Below, one piece after another: positions 35,157-45,564 of a stretch of DNA of 64,000 nt (the stretch's first letter is position 1; every line of letters begins with the position of its first letter). The translations under genes and the position numbers were made by a program. The stretch covers positions 1 through 64,000 of the forward strand of contig NZ_JAIVFQ010000020.1 of NCBI RefSeq assembly GCF_020829495.1, given 5' to 3'. The DNA is from Nostoc favosum CHAB5714. GTDB taxonomy: Bacteria; Cyanobacteriota; Cyanobacteriia; Cyanobacteriales; Nostocaceae. The notes beneath the pieces are model-generated. The model worked only from the letters and a program-made list of their open reading frames with translations. It did no database searches and had not been told where the DNA came from.

Positions 35157-36530
35157 ATGAAAGAACAACTAAATTTCCAAGGTGATGGTAGCGATGGCCT
35201 GCCACCCCAAAACATTGAGGCGGAAGAGGCGATTTTAGGCGGTATCATGCTTGACCCAGAAGCAATAGGTAGAGTGAGCGATTCTTTGATTCCAGAAGCT
35301 TTTTACATCAGCGCTCACAAAGATATCTATCAAGCAGCTCTTAGGCTCTACAGTCAAAGTAAACCCACGGACTTGCTTACAGTCACCAGTTGGCTGACTG
35401 ACCATGATTTACTTACCCGCATTGGTGGGAGAAATAAATTAGCAACTCTGGTAGACCGCACGGTATCAGCTGTGAACATCGACGCTTTGGCAGGGTTAGT
35501 AATAGAAAAATACCTGCGGCGGCAGTTAATCAAGGCTGGCAATGAAATTGTGCATCTGGGTTACGAAACTGAAACCGAGTTACCCAAAATCCTTGATCAA
35601 TCGCAACAGAAAGTATTCCAGCTTTCTAACCAAAGCTTTGGTTCAAACACCGAACACAACAGCACAATTAGTATTGCTGCTTACAAGGAATTAGATTCAG
35701 GAAGCCCTATCTACTCCACAGGACTTGATGAACTCGATAATTTAATGGTCGGATTTGAAGGCGGTACGCTTACCATAGTTGCGGGTAGACCGTCAATGGG
35801 AAAGTCCCAGATTTCGTTGCAACTAGCTCTCAAGATGATATTGCTCCACGATTTACCTGTGGCTATCTTCTCGTTGGAGATGACAAAGAAACAATTAGAG
35901 TACAGGCTGTGGAGTTTAATTAGCGTCACCAATGCCTACAAACATTTAGGATTAACGCCACTGAAGAGCGATCGCATCCGCAGACATCGAGCCAAATTTC
36001 AACCTTTAGCAGATTGGGAATTCACGCTTATTGCCAAAATCGTTGATATTGCCTCAGAACTGCCGCTTTATATGAATGATTCAAGGGGTATCACCGTTTC
36101 ACAAATTGCATCAGAATGCCGCCAAATTAGGGCTAAAGAGGGAAAACTGGGGCTAGTTGTAGTTGATTACCTGCAAATGATGGCAGAGGACTCTGGAGGC
36201 AACCGCAGCTATGAACTAGGAGATGTAGCCAGGGGACTTTACAAAATGGCAGGGGAACTAGATGTACCCGTGCTAGCACTGTCCCAAATCTCTAGGGGAG
36301 TTGAGGGCAGACAGAATAAGCGCCCAATGATGAGCGACCTTAGCCAATCGGGAATTTTAGAAATGGTGGCAGACAATATTATTCTTGCTTACCGGGATGA
36401 GTACTACAACCCAGACACTACAGAGCAAGGAATATTAGAGCTAATCATGGCTAAAGCACGGCACGGTGAAACAGGCACAGCAACGGTATTTTTTGACAAG
36501 TCCTATGGAATTATCCAGAATTTGCGGTGA
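35157..36530 (+). CDS. dnaB: DnaB-type replicative DNA helicase
   Basis: A hexameric 5'-3' helicase that unwinds DNA ahead of the plasmid fork. The N-terminal domain reads LPPQNIEAEEAILGGIMLDP. The RecA-like core carries Walker A GRPSMGKS (210-217 from this start), AIFSLEMTKKQLEYRL (motif H1a), Walker B VVVDYLQMM, SQISRGVEGR, the MSDLSQSGILEMVADNIILA region and the arginine-finger-like KARHGETGTATVFFD. Length (457 residues) is normal for DnaB. I prefer the ATG at 35157; a TTG two codons upstream is possible. No intein is present. It follows the initiator-like gene by 15 bases. Confidence 0.93.
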   Translation: MKEQLNFQGDGSDGLPPQNIEAEEAILGGIMLDPEAIGRVSDSLIPEAFYISAHKDIYQAALRLYSQSKPTDLLTVTSWLTDHDLLTRIGGRNKLATLVDRTVSAVNIDALAGLVIEKYLRRQLIKAGNEIVHLGYETETELPKILDQSQQKVFQLSNQSFGSNTEHNSTISIAAYKELDSGSPIYSTGLDELDNLMVGFEGGTLTIVAGRPSMGKSQISLQLALKMILLHDLPVAIFSLEMTKKQLEYRLWSLISVTNAYKHLGLTPLKSDRIRRHRAKFQPLADWEFTLIAKIVDIASELPLYMNDSRGITVSQIASECRQIRAKEGKLGLVVVDYLQMMAEDSGGNRSYELGDVARGLYKMAGELDVPVLALSQISRGVEGRQNKRPMMSDLSQSGILEMVADNIILAYRDEYYNPDTTEQGILELIMAKARHGETGTATVFFDKSYGIIQNLR

Positions 36531-37308
36531 TGGAATATCGGAGTCCTCAAACTCCTGTCAAAACCATCCGCCTCCTGTATCGGAATTTTTACTGGGGGGT
36601 ATTGATAATAGCCCTAGTAAAAATTTTGAAGAAGTAGGGATACCCCCCAGTAAAGATAACCCTAGTAAAAACTCTCAACAAATAGAGATAACTCCAAGTA
36701 TTAACAACCCTAGTAAAAAGCGCAGAAATTGGGGTGAGGGTAACGGCACTATTTATTGGCGCACCATTACTAGGGGTGGAAAGGACTATCCCCAGGCTTA
36801 TTATCATTGGCAAGAAAAAGGTAGAAAAAAGACCAAGTACATTCCCAAGCAAATACTTGGGGTTATTCAAGAAGCAGAGTTCAATAAGCGCCCAATTAGA
36901 GAAATTTTGACATTACTGGGTGTTGTGCCTAGCCCTAGTAAAAACACATTACTAGGGGATATCGAAAATAACCCTAGTAAAGATGTCGAGCAGTCAGAGA
37001 TACCCCCCAGTAAAAACAGCCCTAGTAAAGATGTCGAGCAGTCAGAAATACCCCCCAGTAAAGATAGCCCTAGTAAAACTAGACGGGACAAAGGATTAGG
37101 TAGTGGCTCCATTCAGTGGAAAACCATCACCCTTCACGGCAAAGATTATCCCCAAGCTTGGTATCACTATGAGTTTTGTCAGGATGGCGATCGCCTCCTT
37201 AAAAAGTGCAAGTATATTCCAAAACGACTATTAGAGAGAATAGAGAAGCTAGAAGCAGATAAAGCGCCAGTTAGAGATATTTTGTCAGTATTGCGTGTAA
37301 AATTCTAG
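36505..37308 (+). CDS. Protein with two copies of a cyanobacterial plasmid domain and a repeat linker
   Basis: Two homologous domains of about 65 residues are present: NGTIYWRTITRGGKDYPQAY...KYIPKQIL and SGSIQWKTITLHGKDYPQAW...KYIPKRLL. They are joined and preceded by a 16-residue repeat (SPSKDVEQSEIPPSKN type). The domain occurs with plasmid replication genes in cyanobacteria and probably binds DNA; I cannot give a firm family name. The linker is encoded by 48-bp repeats with CCCTAGTAAA. The frame overlaps the dnaB end; I use the ATG at 36505. A GTG at 36466 is the only other start, because none lies between dnaB's stop and the first repeat. Confidence 0.65.
   Translation: MELSRICGDGISESSNSCQNHPPPVSEFLLGGIDNSPSKNFEEVGIPPSKDNPSKNSQQIEITPSINNPSKKRRNWGEGNGTIYWRTITRGGKDYPQAYYHWQEKGRKKTKYIPKQILGVIQEAEFNKRPIREILTLLGVVPSPSKNTLLGDIENNPSKDVEQSEIPPSKNSPSKDVEQSEIPPSKDSPSKTRRDKGLGSGSIQWKTITLHGKDYPQAWYHYEFCQDGDRLLKKCKYIPKRLLERIEKLEADKAPVRDILSVLRVKF
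36590..37077. repeat. CCCTAGTAAA/CCCCCCAGTAAA array with 48-bp period
   Basis: CCCTAGTAAA occurs at 36612, 36660, 36708, 36933, 36972, 37020 and 37068, with steps of 48, 48, (225), 39, 48 and 48. The inverse TTACTAGGG occurs at 36767 and 36949. CCCCCCAGTAAA occurs at 36643, 37003 and 37051, with its inverse at about 36590. The array encodes a 16-residue protein repeat and is also palindromically arranged at the DNA level, so it may be a binding array. Confidence 0.65.
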
Positions 37309-37480
37309 AAAAACCATTACCTCAGAAAAGCCGCGCAAATCGTAAATACCAGGTAATACCAATACTATGTGTACTTGCATAAAAGCCTGAAAGCCTGAAC
37401 CCTCTATATGGGTCTTTCGTTACATACTTGTAAATTTTCCTGCTGACTTACTTAACAGGTACTGAAGAAACTGTATTTTT

Positions 37481-39754
37481 TTAAGCAACAACTTCAAATG
37501 GAATCGACATCACGGCTAACTTGGTAGTATCACTTCCACGAGTGTTTGGAGGAATCTGCATAGTTTCATTGCTATTTGTCCCACGTGTACTTCTGTCTAA
37601 ATCATCTAGCAAACTATTAGTTAAATCTAAAAATTCGTCTCCAGTAATATCTGGGATGGGACTGCGTTGATCGCCTATTCCTCTAGTATTTGCTAATGTT
37701 TTGATGACATCTAGAAAACCACGTAATGGTTCAGTACTGGCGATGATCAGGGCTTCTCCGAAACCTAGTGGTTCTGAAATATCAAAGGTGGTAGGTTTTT
37801 CCCCTGGTTCAGGTGGTCGGGGAATTGAAAGTTTTTGTCTTGGTTGCACTAATATCGCACCTTCTGACCTGTCGTAAGGGAAAAGAACGTCCATTTTCCC
37901 GGTGCTATCTATGCCTAAAATACTAACGTGGAGGGGCACAGATTCGCTATTTTGGATTTGGAAGGCTATACTGATTCCTACAGGCAATTTTGCTACACCT
38001 GAATCGGAAAAGTTTATCGGTTTGCTTGGTTTGGAAGGATTTACTATTCCAGTATTTTGTTTAATACTACGAGTTGTGAAAGTTTCGGCTAGTAGTTTTT
38101 GATTACCAGCAACAACCATTGATACAGTTATACTTATTTTGGATGTATTTGTGTTGCCAAGTATATCTTTAACAATTCTGGCTGCTAGAAATGATTTTAG
38201 CTTCGGTCGTAAGCGTTCCACTGCACTACTTACTGCTTCATCTGCATTGGCAAAGGAACTGGAAATGATTCCATCCAATGTTGGTGAAAATACTCCGAAA
38301 CTGCCGACAACAGGCAAGTTTGGTATGCGTTTTTGTTGTAGTTCTTGGTATTTAGCTTGAGTCATACGACCAAAGATATAATGTACTTCGTTTTGTCCTA
38401 AGGACAATACTTCTATACGGTTAATAGCCTGTAGTGCTTGTTTAGCTTGTTTGATGGTGTTGCTATCCAAAGAACTGTCATCTAGCCCAATTTTTAAAGT
38501 TAAATCTTTGGGGATGGTGCGGATACGTTCTTGTAAAAGCGTCCCTTTTCCTAGTTGGGTACGTGCAGTGCTAACTAATTTACCCTTAGCTGTCAATCCT
38601 TTACGGGATGAAATTTGCACTTGTCCCCGTCCCTCGCCATTTGCATCTACTACTGTAAAAACTGCTTTTTCATTAAATCCTTCTAAGCTTTGTGAAGGTA
38701 TACCTCCCAACCATAAATTTACTTCATCGCCATTAATATCAGTTACAACAGCCTCTGCTGGAACTGCTTTGAGTGTGGAATGATAGATTGATGTACTTGA
38801 ATTTCCTGACAAATTTTGTTCTATCTCTGGTATTTGACTCTCGCCACCTCCTTGATTCCAGATGATTTCTTTAGTGCTTTCACGAACATTCACAAAAGTT
38901 TTACTAAAAGATTCATCCCCTATTTGTTGCCAAAGATATTGAGTTAATGCGTAAGTAAAAGCTCCAGAACTAAAGTCACTTGTTCTGGCTTCAAGGGCTT
39001 CTTGGTCACGTCTAGCAGCAGTAATTACAATACCTTTGGCGACATTTTTTTTACGTTTGTTCATAAACTCTTGTGCTGAAAGTCCGGTTTTTGCTAGCAA
39101 TTTACGCTGTTTTTCATACTCTGCGGGACTAGCCAAAAAGTTGCTTCCGCCATCACGGGAACGGACTACTAAATTACCTCGTTTGGTTGCACCAGAGTAG
39201 CAACAATCTAGGACAACGGTGACATTTTCAGTTTTTAACGCATACATGAGTAAAAATAGGGTATGCCCCATAATGTCCTGAACTACACCACCATTAGGAG
39301 GTAAGGAACTATCAACGGGAACAAGTGTACCGTTGAGTCCATCCGGTGTATCACGGTCTTTATCTTGTACTAGTGAACCATGCCCAGAATAGTGGAATAC
39401 TACCACGTCGCCGGGTTTAGCTTGGTTAATTAAATGTTCTTCAAAAGCTTGTAAAATGCCTTGGCGTGTTGCTTGTGCATTAGTCAAAGTCAAAATATCT
39501 TTGTCGTTAAAACTAAAGCGGTGAGTTAATAATTCGCGTTGCAACAAAACATCATTTTTACAACCTCCTAATCCTGGGATACCATTTTTATATTCATCAA
39601 TCCCTACCAGTAATGCCAATTTGCGGGGTGTATTTTGTGCTAGAACTTTGGCATATTGTTGGGATTGGCGCATGGTGTCCAATTGGCTTATACCGACTGT
39701 TGCTAAAGCAGAACTAGCGAATTGCAGAAATTGACGGCGTTTGATATGTGTCAT
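37481..39754 (-). CDS. Exported metacaspase-like peptidase (caspase family) with DUF4384-like C-terminus
   Basis: A 757-residue protein. The N-terminus has a twin-arginine-style signal (KRRQFLQFASSALATVG), suggesting export in folded form. The caspase domain (about 42-300) contains KLALLVGIDEY, VVVFHYSGHGSLV with H125, and VTVVLDCCYSGA with C184/C185, so the His-Cys dyad is intact and C185 is the likely nucleophile. The C-terminal part (about 550-690) has the DUF4384-like LPVGISIAFQIQN, GKMDVLFPYDRSEGAILVQP and EPLGFGEALIIASTEPL. This combination occurs in cyanobacterial orthocaspases/metacaspases. A conserved regulatory element lies 75-110 bases upstream. Confidence 0.88.
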   Translation of the reverse strand: MTHIKRRQFLQFASSALATVGISQLDTMRQSQQYAKVLAQNTPRKLALLVGIDEYKNGIPGLGGCKNDVLLQRELLTHRFSFNDKDILTLTNAQATRQGILQAFEEHLINQAKPGDVVVFHYSGHGSLVQDKDRDTPDGLNGTLVPVDSSLPPNGGVVQDIMGHTLFLLMYALKTENVTVVLDCCYSGATKRGNLVVRSRDGGSNFLASPAEYEKQRKLLAKTGLSAQEFMNKRKKNVAKGIVITAARRDQEALEARTSDFSSGAFTYALTQYLWQQIGDESFSKTFVNVRESTKEIIWNQGGGESQIPEIEQNLSGNSSTSIYHSTLKAVPAEAVVTDINGDEVNLWLGGIPSQSLEGFNEKAVFTVVDANGEGRGQVQISSRKGLTAKGKLVSTARTQLGKGTLLQERIRTIPKDLTLKIGLDDSSLDSNTIKQAKQALQAINRIEVLSLGQNEVHYIFGRMTQAKYQELQQKRIPNLPVVGSFGVFSPTLDGIISSSFANADEAVSSAVERLRPKLKSFLAARIVKDILGNTNTSKISITVSMVVAGNQKLLAETFTTRSIKQNTGIVNPSKPSKPINFSDSGVAKLPVGISIAFQIQNSESVPLHVSILGIDSTGKMDVLFPYDRSEGAILVQPRQKLSIPRPPEPGEKPTTFDISEPLGFGEALIIASTEPLRGFLDVIKTLANTRGIGDQRSPIPDITGDEFLDLTNSLLDDLDRSTRGTNSNETMQIPPNTRGSDTTKLAVMSIPFEVVA

Positions 39755-39828
39755 AAGATTTTTGGTTTTGAATTAAATGTGAATGATGTTAGGCTTGGTA
39801 CTCTGATACTTAAGTTGCATCAAAGTAG

Positions 39829-39862
39829 TATATTTCTAGCTTTTGGAAGGATATGCCAAAAT
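39829..39862 (-). promoter_or_regulatory. Bipartite element, copy A (upstream of the metacaspase)
   Basis: On the minus strand: TTTTGGCATATCCT, ten bases, AGAAATATA. It lies about 75 bases before the metacaspase start and points toward it. It matches copies at 45641, 51363, 52287, 58770 and 62261. Confidence 0.7.
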
Positions 39863-39867
39863 TGGGG

Positions 39868-42800
39868 CTAAAATTTGACAGGAGTCCAATCACCAGAAGG
39901 TATGAAAGCAGCCCAGAAGAATGGATGTTGATACTGCTGGGACTTCAGCATTTCTAATTGCGCCTGTCGCAAGGTTTCGGAACGTCCCTCGTTTTTGATT
40001 AATCTTCCGTAATATTTCACCATTAGTTCTTTTGTACCTAAATCGTTAACATTCCATAGACTAATTAATTGACTTTGGGTACCAGCCATAACAAAAGCAC
40101 GACGCAAACCATATACCCCTTCGCCGTTGGTTGCTTTACCTACTCCTGTTTGACAAGCTGAAAGTACGACTAATTTAGTACCCGATAAATTTAAAGAAGA
40201 TGCTTCTAATGCAGTCAGTACACCATCTTCACTACCACTGCGAAGTTGATTAGCTCCAGCTAAAGCAATACCGGAACGCAGTAGGGGATTTTCAATGTTC
40301 TTGCTCACTCGATGGCTAGAACCAGGTTTGACTATAATTCCACGATTTTCTACAGCTAAATCAAAAGTATCGGGAACTTCTATTTTTTCATCGGTGCGAA
40401 AGAAACCGTGAGTAGCGATATGGAGAATACTAGGCGATCGCATTTGTTTCAGGGCGTTTTCTGTGGCTTGACTTCCTGTTAAAAGGTTTACATTTATACC
40501 TCTTTCTTTCAGCAGAGGTAAAATAACATCTGCTTCTTGCTTTGTTCCCTGTAAGGGACTAAATGTGAGTCTGTTGATTTCTGAGGAGCGTTTTAAATCT
40601 TCTTTGTTACCTACGGGTATAGGTGCGTTATTTGCTGCGTTATTAAAATCGATATTCGCCATCATCACAGGTGGTTGAACACTAGATGGCTGATTAGATA
40701 ATCGCAGTAAGTCACGCCCTGTTGTTAAATAATTAATAGTATAATTTTCTACCAAATAGCGGTTATTTTCATCGACTAAGGCAGCAAAGGGAATTAAATT
40801 AAGTTGGCTGTCGGGAGAAAGTAGCAGTTTTCGCTTGTCACCCAATAATTTGCGGATTGGTTGCATTAATTGGGTATCCAGACGACGCGCAACTGGTTTA
40901 ACATCGCGGGATTTGCTTTGCAGGACTGTACCAAATTCGGCAATTTCTTGATCGATGGTTTCTGCTTCCCCTAAATCTACCCATTGGGTTGAGCCTTGGG
41001 ATGTAAGAATGTAGGCAGCATAGCGAGGTTTGCCATAGCGATCGCTTCGTTTTACACCTTTGATGTTGGTTAAGGGTTTATACTGAATAAATTCTACTAA
41101 AGCTGTATCCGCAGGTATCAATTTTTGTACTCCTTCAATAGTTACAGGTTGGGTTGTGATGCGAAATTCCGCGCTGCGTTTGGAGAGTTCTGCTTCTGAA
41201 TTCTCGGCTTTAGTCTTCAGTTGGGCAATTTCTTGGCGATATTGTGTATTCGTAAAATTACTATTTGTATTGTATAAAAGTCTTGCAAGTTGGGAGTTGG
41301 TTTGGGAAAGTTCGTCAAATAATTTTTGGTTTTCTGGGGTGAGGTTTTGTCGCAACCAGTTTCGACTATCGCTGAGAACATCAAGTATGCGTCCTTTGCG
41401 ACGGAGAATTGTAGTTAGAGCTAGGTTTGCTGCTTGGGGGTTATTGGGTGCTGACTGGAGGTGAGAAGAAATTGCAGTATCACCTGATTCCACAAGTAAC
41501 GCCATATAATTTTGTTTTTGGCGTTCCGAACCAATGCCAAGGATAATATTGAGATTGCGATCGCCAATTTCTAAACCACGCTTTCTCAATTCAATCGCAC
41601 GAGATGTATCACCTTGGGCATTGTAGTACAAAGCTTGCATTCCCAAGTTATTCGCAAAATCAGGGTGTTCAGAACCAACAATACTTTCTGTGATGTCAAG
41701 AGATTTTTGTGTGAGTTCTATTGCTTTTTGAGTGTTATCCAAAAGAAAGTATGTCCAAGCTTGGTTGCTCAGGTTAATTGCGACTTGGGTATGTTTAGTA
41801 CCATAGGCTTTCTCGTAAATTGCTAAGGAACGTTGTAAGAGTTTAAGAGCTTCCTGATGCTTACCTTGTACATTATATAAACTTGATAAATTATTCAAAC
41901 TGAGAGCAACATCAGGATGATTGGAGCCAAATATTTTTTCTCTAATCTCTAAGGCACGTTTGATAAATGGTTCAATTTGAATATTTTCTGTTGCTTCACC
42001 AAATATTTCTTTGTTGTAGTATAGCACCGCCAAGTTATCAAGATTCATAGCGACTTTAGGATGAAATTTGCCAAATATTTTTTCATTAATGCCTAAAGCC
42101 CGATTATATAAAATTTCAGCTTCCCGATTATTTCCTAAATTTTCATAAATTGCAGCTATATTATTTAAATTTTGACTTATATCTGGATGCTCATTGCTAA
42201 ATATTTTCTGATTTATTGTTAAAGACTTTTGAGCATAATCAAGAGCTTTTGGATAATTACCTTGTTCTTTATATACTCCAGAAAGATTATTATAACTTTG
42301 AGCAACTAAGTAATGTTCAGAACCAAATACTTTAGTGCGAATTTCTAAAGCACGCTGATATTTATCTATAGCTTCTGGATAATTACCTAAATCCTGATAC
42401 ACATTAGCAATATTATTTAAATTCTGAGCAATAAAATAATGTTGGGAACCGAATTTGTTCTCATAAATTTTCAAAGCTGACTGGAATAATTTTAATGATT
42501 CTGTGTAGTTTCCTTGCTCTTTATAGAGAACAGCAATATTATTCCAACTACCAGCAACTTCTGGATGTTCTGCACCAAATGTTTGACGGCGAATTTCTAA
42601 AGAATCTTGAAACAGTTTTAATGCTTCTGCATAATTACCTTGTTCTTGATAGACAGATGCTAAATTATTAAGGATTCTAGCAACACTTGGATGTTGGGAA
42701 CCAAACACCTTCTCAGTTATTAGTTTGGCACGTTTATAGTAATCGATAGCTTGAGGAAAGTTAGCCAACTCTTTATAGATACCTGCTAAATTATTCAAAC

Positions 42801-45504
42801 TTTCAGCAATAGATGGGTGTTCTGAGCCAAATATTGTTTGACGAATTGCGAAAGCACGTTGATAATTTTTGATTGCTTCTGAGTAGTTCCCTTGTTCTTG
42901 ATATAAAATCGCCAAATTATTGAGAGTAAGAGCTACTTGAGGATGGTCTGGTACTAATACCTTCTCGTTAATTGCTAGAGCTTGTTGATAGTGTTTAATT
43001 GCATCTGAGTACCTTCCTTGTATTTGATAAGAAAAAGCCAAATTATTGAGACTGAGAGCGACATCTGGGTGTTCAAGACCTAGTATCTTTTCTTTAATCT
43101 TTAAAGCACGTTCAAATAGAGATAATGATTCTGCATAATTACCTTGCTCTTGGTATAAATTAGCCAAATTGCTAAGATAGGTAGCATATTCAGGATGTTC
43201 AGTACCAAAAGATTTTGCAAATATTTTCTCAGAGCGTTGGTAAAGTTGCAGCGCTTCTTGATATTTTCCCTGTTTTTTATAAACTAAAGCTAAACCGTTG
43301 ATAATTCTAGCAACTTGAGGATGTTCAATTCCAAATTGATTTTCACTTATTGTTTGCGCTTTTTTATATAATTGAATTGCTTCTTGATACTTTCCCTGGT
43401 TTTGATATAAACCAGCCAATTTTTGCAGAGATGATGCAAAATTTTCAGCGCTAAAACTGAGATATGCTGCTTCCTCTAAAAGTTTAGCATCTACTGCTTT
43501 TGCATATCGTTTCTCAGCTATTGTTAAAGAACGCTTATATAGTTCCTCTGCTTTCTGATAATTTCCTAACTCTTCATAAGAATTAGCAAGATTGCTCAAG
43601 GTTTTAGTTATTTGAGAACTTTCATCACCCCAAGTTTTTTTCGTTATTTGTAGAGATTTTTCATACAAAATAATTGCTTCCTTGTTGTTCTTTAAATAAC
43701 TATAGACAATAGCGATATTATTTAGAACACTAGAATATTTATCTGCCTGAGAATCAAGATTATTTTCATAAATTTTTCGAGCGCGTTGATAATACTTTAA
43801 TGCTTCTTGGTATTTAGCTAAATCCGTATAAACATGACCAACAAAATTAAGGCTCAGTGCCACATCTGGATGTTCTGAACCAAGATTTTTTTCTCTGATT
43901 GCTAAAAGGCGTTCATAATAGGATAATGCTTGATTGTATTTACCTCGATCGCGGTAAAAATTTGCTAAATTAAAGACATTATCTGCAATTTTTATACTAT
44001 CCTGACCATGTAACTCAGAATTTATTGCTAAAGCACGTTGAAAAAATGACTCAGCCTGAGCGTAGTTTTTTTGTAATTCATTTATTTGCCCAAGACTGAG
44101 AAGCATTGAAGCTTCGCGTTCTTTTTGATTGGGTATTTTTTCATAAAGTGCTAAAGCTTCCTGACAACTATCTATTGCTTGTTTATGTTGTGTCATCAAA
44201 GAATAAGTATCACAAAGAGCGCCAAGATTACCAGCTATATCTTTAGGTTCTTTTAATTGTCGAGCAATAGCTAAAGCTTGCTGATAATATTCTAATGCTT
44301 TGGGATAATCTTCTAATTGAGTTCTGTAAATACCTCCTATTAAAGATAAAATTGTTTCTTGTGAAGCAGGTTTTTTAAGCTCTTGATAGATTACTAATGC
44401 TTTCTCAAAGAAGTCTAAAGCGAGTTTTGATTTCTGCTGTTCATAATAACTTAAACCAGTGACAACTAAAATTTCGGCTTCAGCTTCACGTTTTTTCAGT
44501 TTTTGATTAATGGGTAAAGCCTGCTGAAAATAATCTATTGCTTGGGGATATTGTTTTAACTTGTGATGAGATAATCCCATTTGATTGAGAATAAAAGCTT
44601 CTTCAGAAAGATTTCCGCCTTTTTTGATGATTATTAATGCACTTTGATAAAATTGAAGGGCTTTATCATCTTTATTCAAACCTTGATAAACTAAGCCATT
44701 GAGCATCAAAGCTATTGCTTCTGCACGAGGATTTTTGACTTGGCGACTAAGTTGTAAAGCTTGATTGAGTAATTCTAAACCTGCTTCGGTTTTACCTAAA
44801 GCTCTATTTACTAAACCTAATAAAGCAATAGTTTCAGGTTCATAAAAACTATCTTTAATCTGCTGTCGAATTTTTAAAGATTTTTGCAGTGGTTCTACTG
44901 CTTCTTTCAATTTACCCTGACTAATATAAACTACACCAATATTAGTTAGTGTCTCGCCTTCTCCTTTTTCGTCATTGACTTCTCGGCGTATAGTCAAAGC
45001 TTTTTGAAATGTTTCTAGTGCTTTTGAATATTCTTTTAATCCGCCATAAGTTTCACTCAGATTATCGAATACATTACCTTCACCTTGGCGATTATTCAGC
45101 TTTTGATAAATAGCTAAAGCTGGAGTTAATGCTTTCTGCGCTTCTGGATATTCGCCTAATGAGTTATAAACTTCGCCCAAATAATTTAATGCTTCTGCTT
45201 CACCTAAAGAATCTTGTTGTTTTTGTCGCAGTGCTAAAACTTGTTGAAAAGTTTTCTCTGCATCTCTGAGTTTATATTCGCGTAGCTGGATGATTCCTGC
45301 TTGCAATAATTTATCTGTAGATGTTGCTTGAGGAGTAGAGGGAATTGAGTTTTGAGTAATAATTTCTTGTTTTGAGGAAAAAGCTGCTTTGGTTATTCCA
45401 CTGAATAAAACTGTCAGAATAATATATGTTCCTAACCGTAGAATTAACAAGTTAAATTTAGCGTTGCTTTTCACTGATTTTTTAGGAGATGATATAGTTT
45501 GCAT
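39868..45504 (-). CDS. Very long TPR-CHAT protein (1,878 residues)
   Basis: A signal-anchor-like helix (NLLILRLGTYIILTVLFSGI) near the N-terminus is followed by about thirty TPR units. Many are of the 42-residue kinesin-light-chain type (EHPDVALSLNNLAFSYQIQG, RYSDAIKHYQQAL). The C-terminal CHAT protease has LHIATHGFF (H1699) and VLSACQTGVG (C1784), then RRAFVMAGTQSQLISLWNVN. I place the start at the ATG at 45504, not 45633. The extra 43 residues contain CHCEERSN, which is the translation of a dispersed DNA repeat (45565-45597). TPR arrays probably recruit substrates or sense ligands. The C-terminal 500 residues closely match the neighbour at 45682-49866: recent duplication. Confidence 0.88.
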   Translation of the reverse strand: MQTISSPKKSVKSNAKFNLLILRLGTYIILTVLFSGITKAAFSSKQEIITQNSIPSTPQATSTDKLLQAGIIQLREYKLRDAEKTFQQVLALRQKQQDSLGEAEALNYLGEVYNSLGEYPEAQKALTPALAIYQKLNNRQGEGNVFDNLSETYGGLKEYSKALETFQKALTIRREVNDEKGEGETLTNIGVVYISQGKLKEAVEPLQKSLKIRQQIKDSFYEPETIALLGLVNRALGKTEAGLELLNQALQLSRQVKNPRAEAIALMLNGLVYQGLNKDDKALQFYQSALIIIKKGGNLSEEAFILNQMGLSHHKLKQYPQAIDYFQQALPINQKLKKREAEAEILVVTGLSYYEQQKSKLALDFFEKALVIYQELKKPASQETILSLIGGIYRTQLEDYPKALEYYQQALAIARQLKEPKDIAGNLGALCDTYSLMTQHKQAIDSCQEALALYEKIPNQKEREASMLLSLGQINELQKNYAQAESFFQRALAINSELHGQDSIKIADNVFNLANFYRDRGKYNQALSYYERLLAIREKNLGSEHPDVALSLNFVGHVYTDLAKYQEALKYYQRARKIYENNLDSQADKYSSVLNNIAIVYSYLKNNKEAIILYEKSLQITKKTWGDESSQITKTLSNLANSYEELGNYQKAEELYKRSLTIAEKRYAKAVDAKLLEEAAYLSFSAENFASSLQKLAGLYQNQGKYQEAIQLYKKAQTISENQFGIEHPQVARIINGLALVYKKQGKYQEALQLYQRSEKIFAKSFGTEHPEYATYLSNLANLYQEQGNYAESLSLFERALKIKEKILGLEHPDVALSLNNLAFSYQIQGRYSDAIKHYQQALAINEKVLVPDHPQVALTLNNLAILYQEQGNYSEAIKNYQRAFAIRQTIFGSEHPSIAESLNNLAGIYKELANFPQAIDYYKRAKLITEKVFGSQHPSVARILNNLASVYQEQGNYAEALKLFQDSLEIRRQTFGAEHPEVAGSWNNIAVLYKEQGNYTESLKLFQSALKIYENKFGSQHYFIAQNLNNIANVYQDLGNYPEAIDKYQRALEIRTKVFGSEHYLVAQSYNNLSGVYKEQGNYPKALDYAQKSLTINQKIFSNEHPDISQNLNNIAAIYENLGNNREAEILYNRALGINEKIFGKFHPKVAMNLDNLAVLYYNKEIFGEATENIQIEPFIKRALEIREKIFGSNHPDVALSLNNLSSLYNVQGKHQEALKLLQRSLAIYEKAYGTKHTQVAINLSNQAWTYFLLDNTQKAIELTQKSLDITESIVGSEHPDFANNLGMQALYYNAQGDTSRAIELRKRGLEIGDRNLNIILGIGSERQKQNYMALLVESGDTAISSHLQSAPNNPQAANLALTTILRRKGRILDVLSDSRNWLRQNLTPENQKLFDELSQTNSQLARLLYNTNSNFTNTQYRQEIAQLKTKAENSEAELSKRSAEFRITTQPVTIEGVQKLIPADTALVEFIQYKPLTNIKGVKRSDRYGKPRYAAYILTSQGSTQWVDLGEAETIDQEIAEFGTVLQSKSRDVKPVARRLDTQLMQPIRKLLGDKRKLLLSPDSQLNLIPFAALVDENNRYLVENYTINYLTTGRDLLRLSNQPSSVQPPVMMANIDFNNAANNAPIPVGNKEDLKRSSEINRLTFSPLQGTKQEADVILPLLKERGINVNLLTGSQATENALKQMRSPSILHIATHGFFRTDEKIEVPDTFDLAVENRGIIVKPGSSHRVSKNIENPLLRSGIALAGANQLRSGSEDGVLTALEASSLNLSGTKLVVLSACQTGVGKATNGEGVYGLRRAFVMAGTQSQLISLWNVNDLGTKELMVKYYGRLIKNEGRSETLRQAQLEMLKSQQYQHPFFWAAFIPSGDWTPVKF

Positions 45505-45564
45505 TAATTTGTTTGTCTCTTTTATGCGGGTTGGTGATAAGTGGTTAAGCAAAATTAAATATAT

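Noticed and set aside
36590..37077. CRISPR or satellite interpretation of the 48-bp repeats
   Set aside because: The whole 48-bp unit is nearly constant and in frame with a protein linker; no unique spacers exist.
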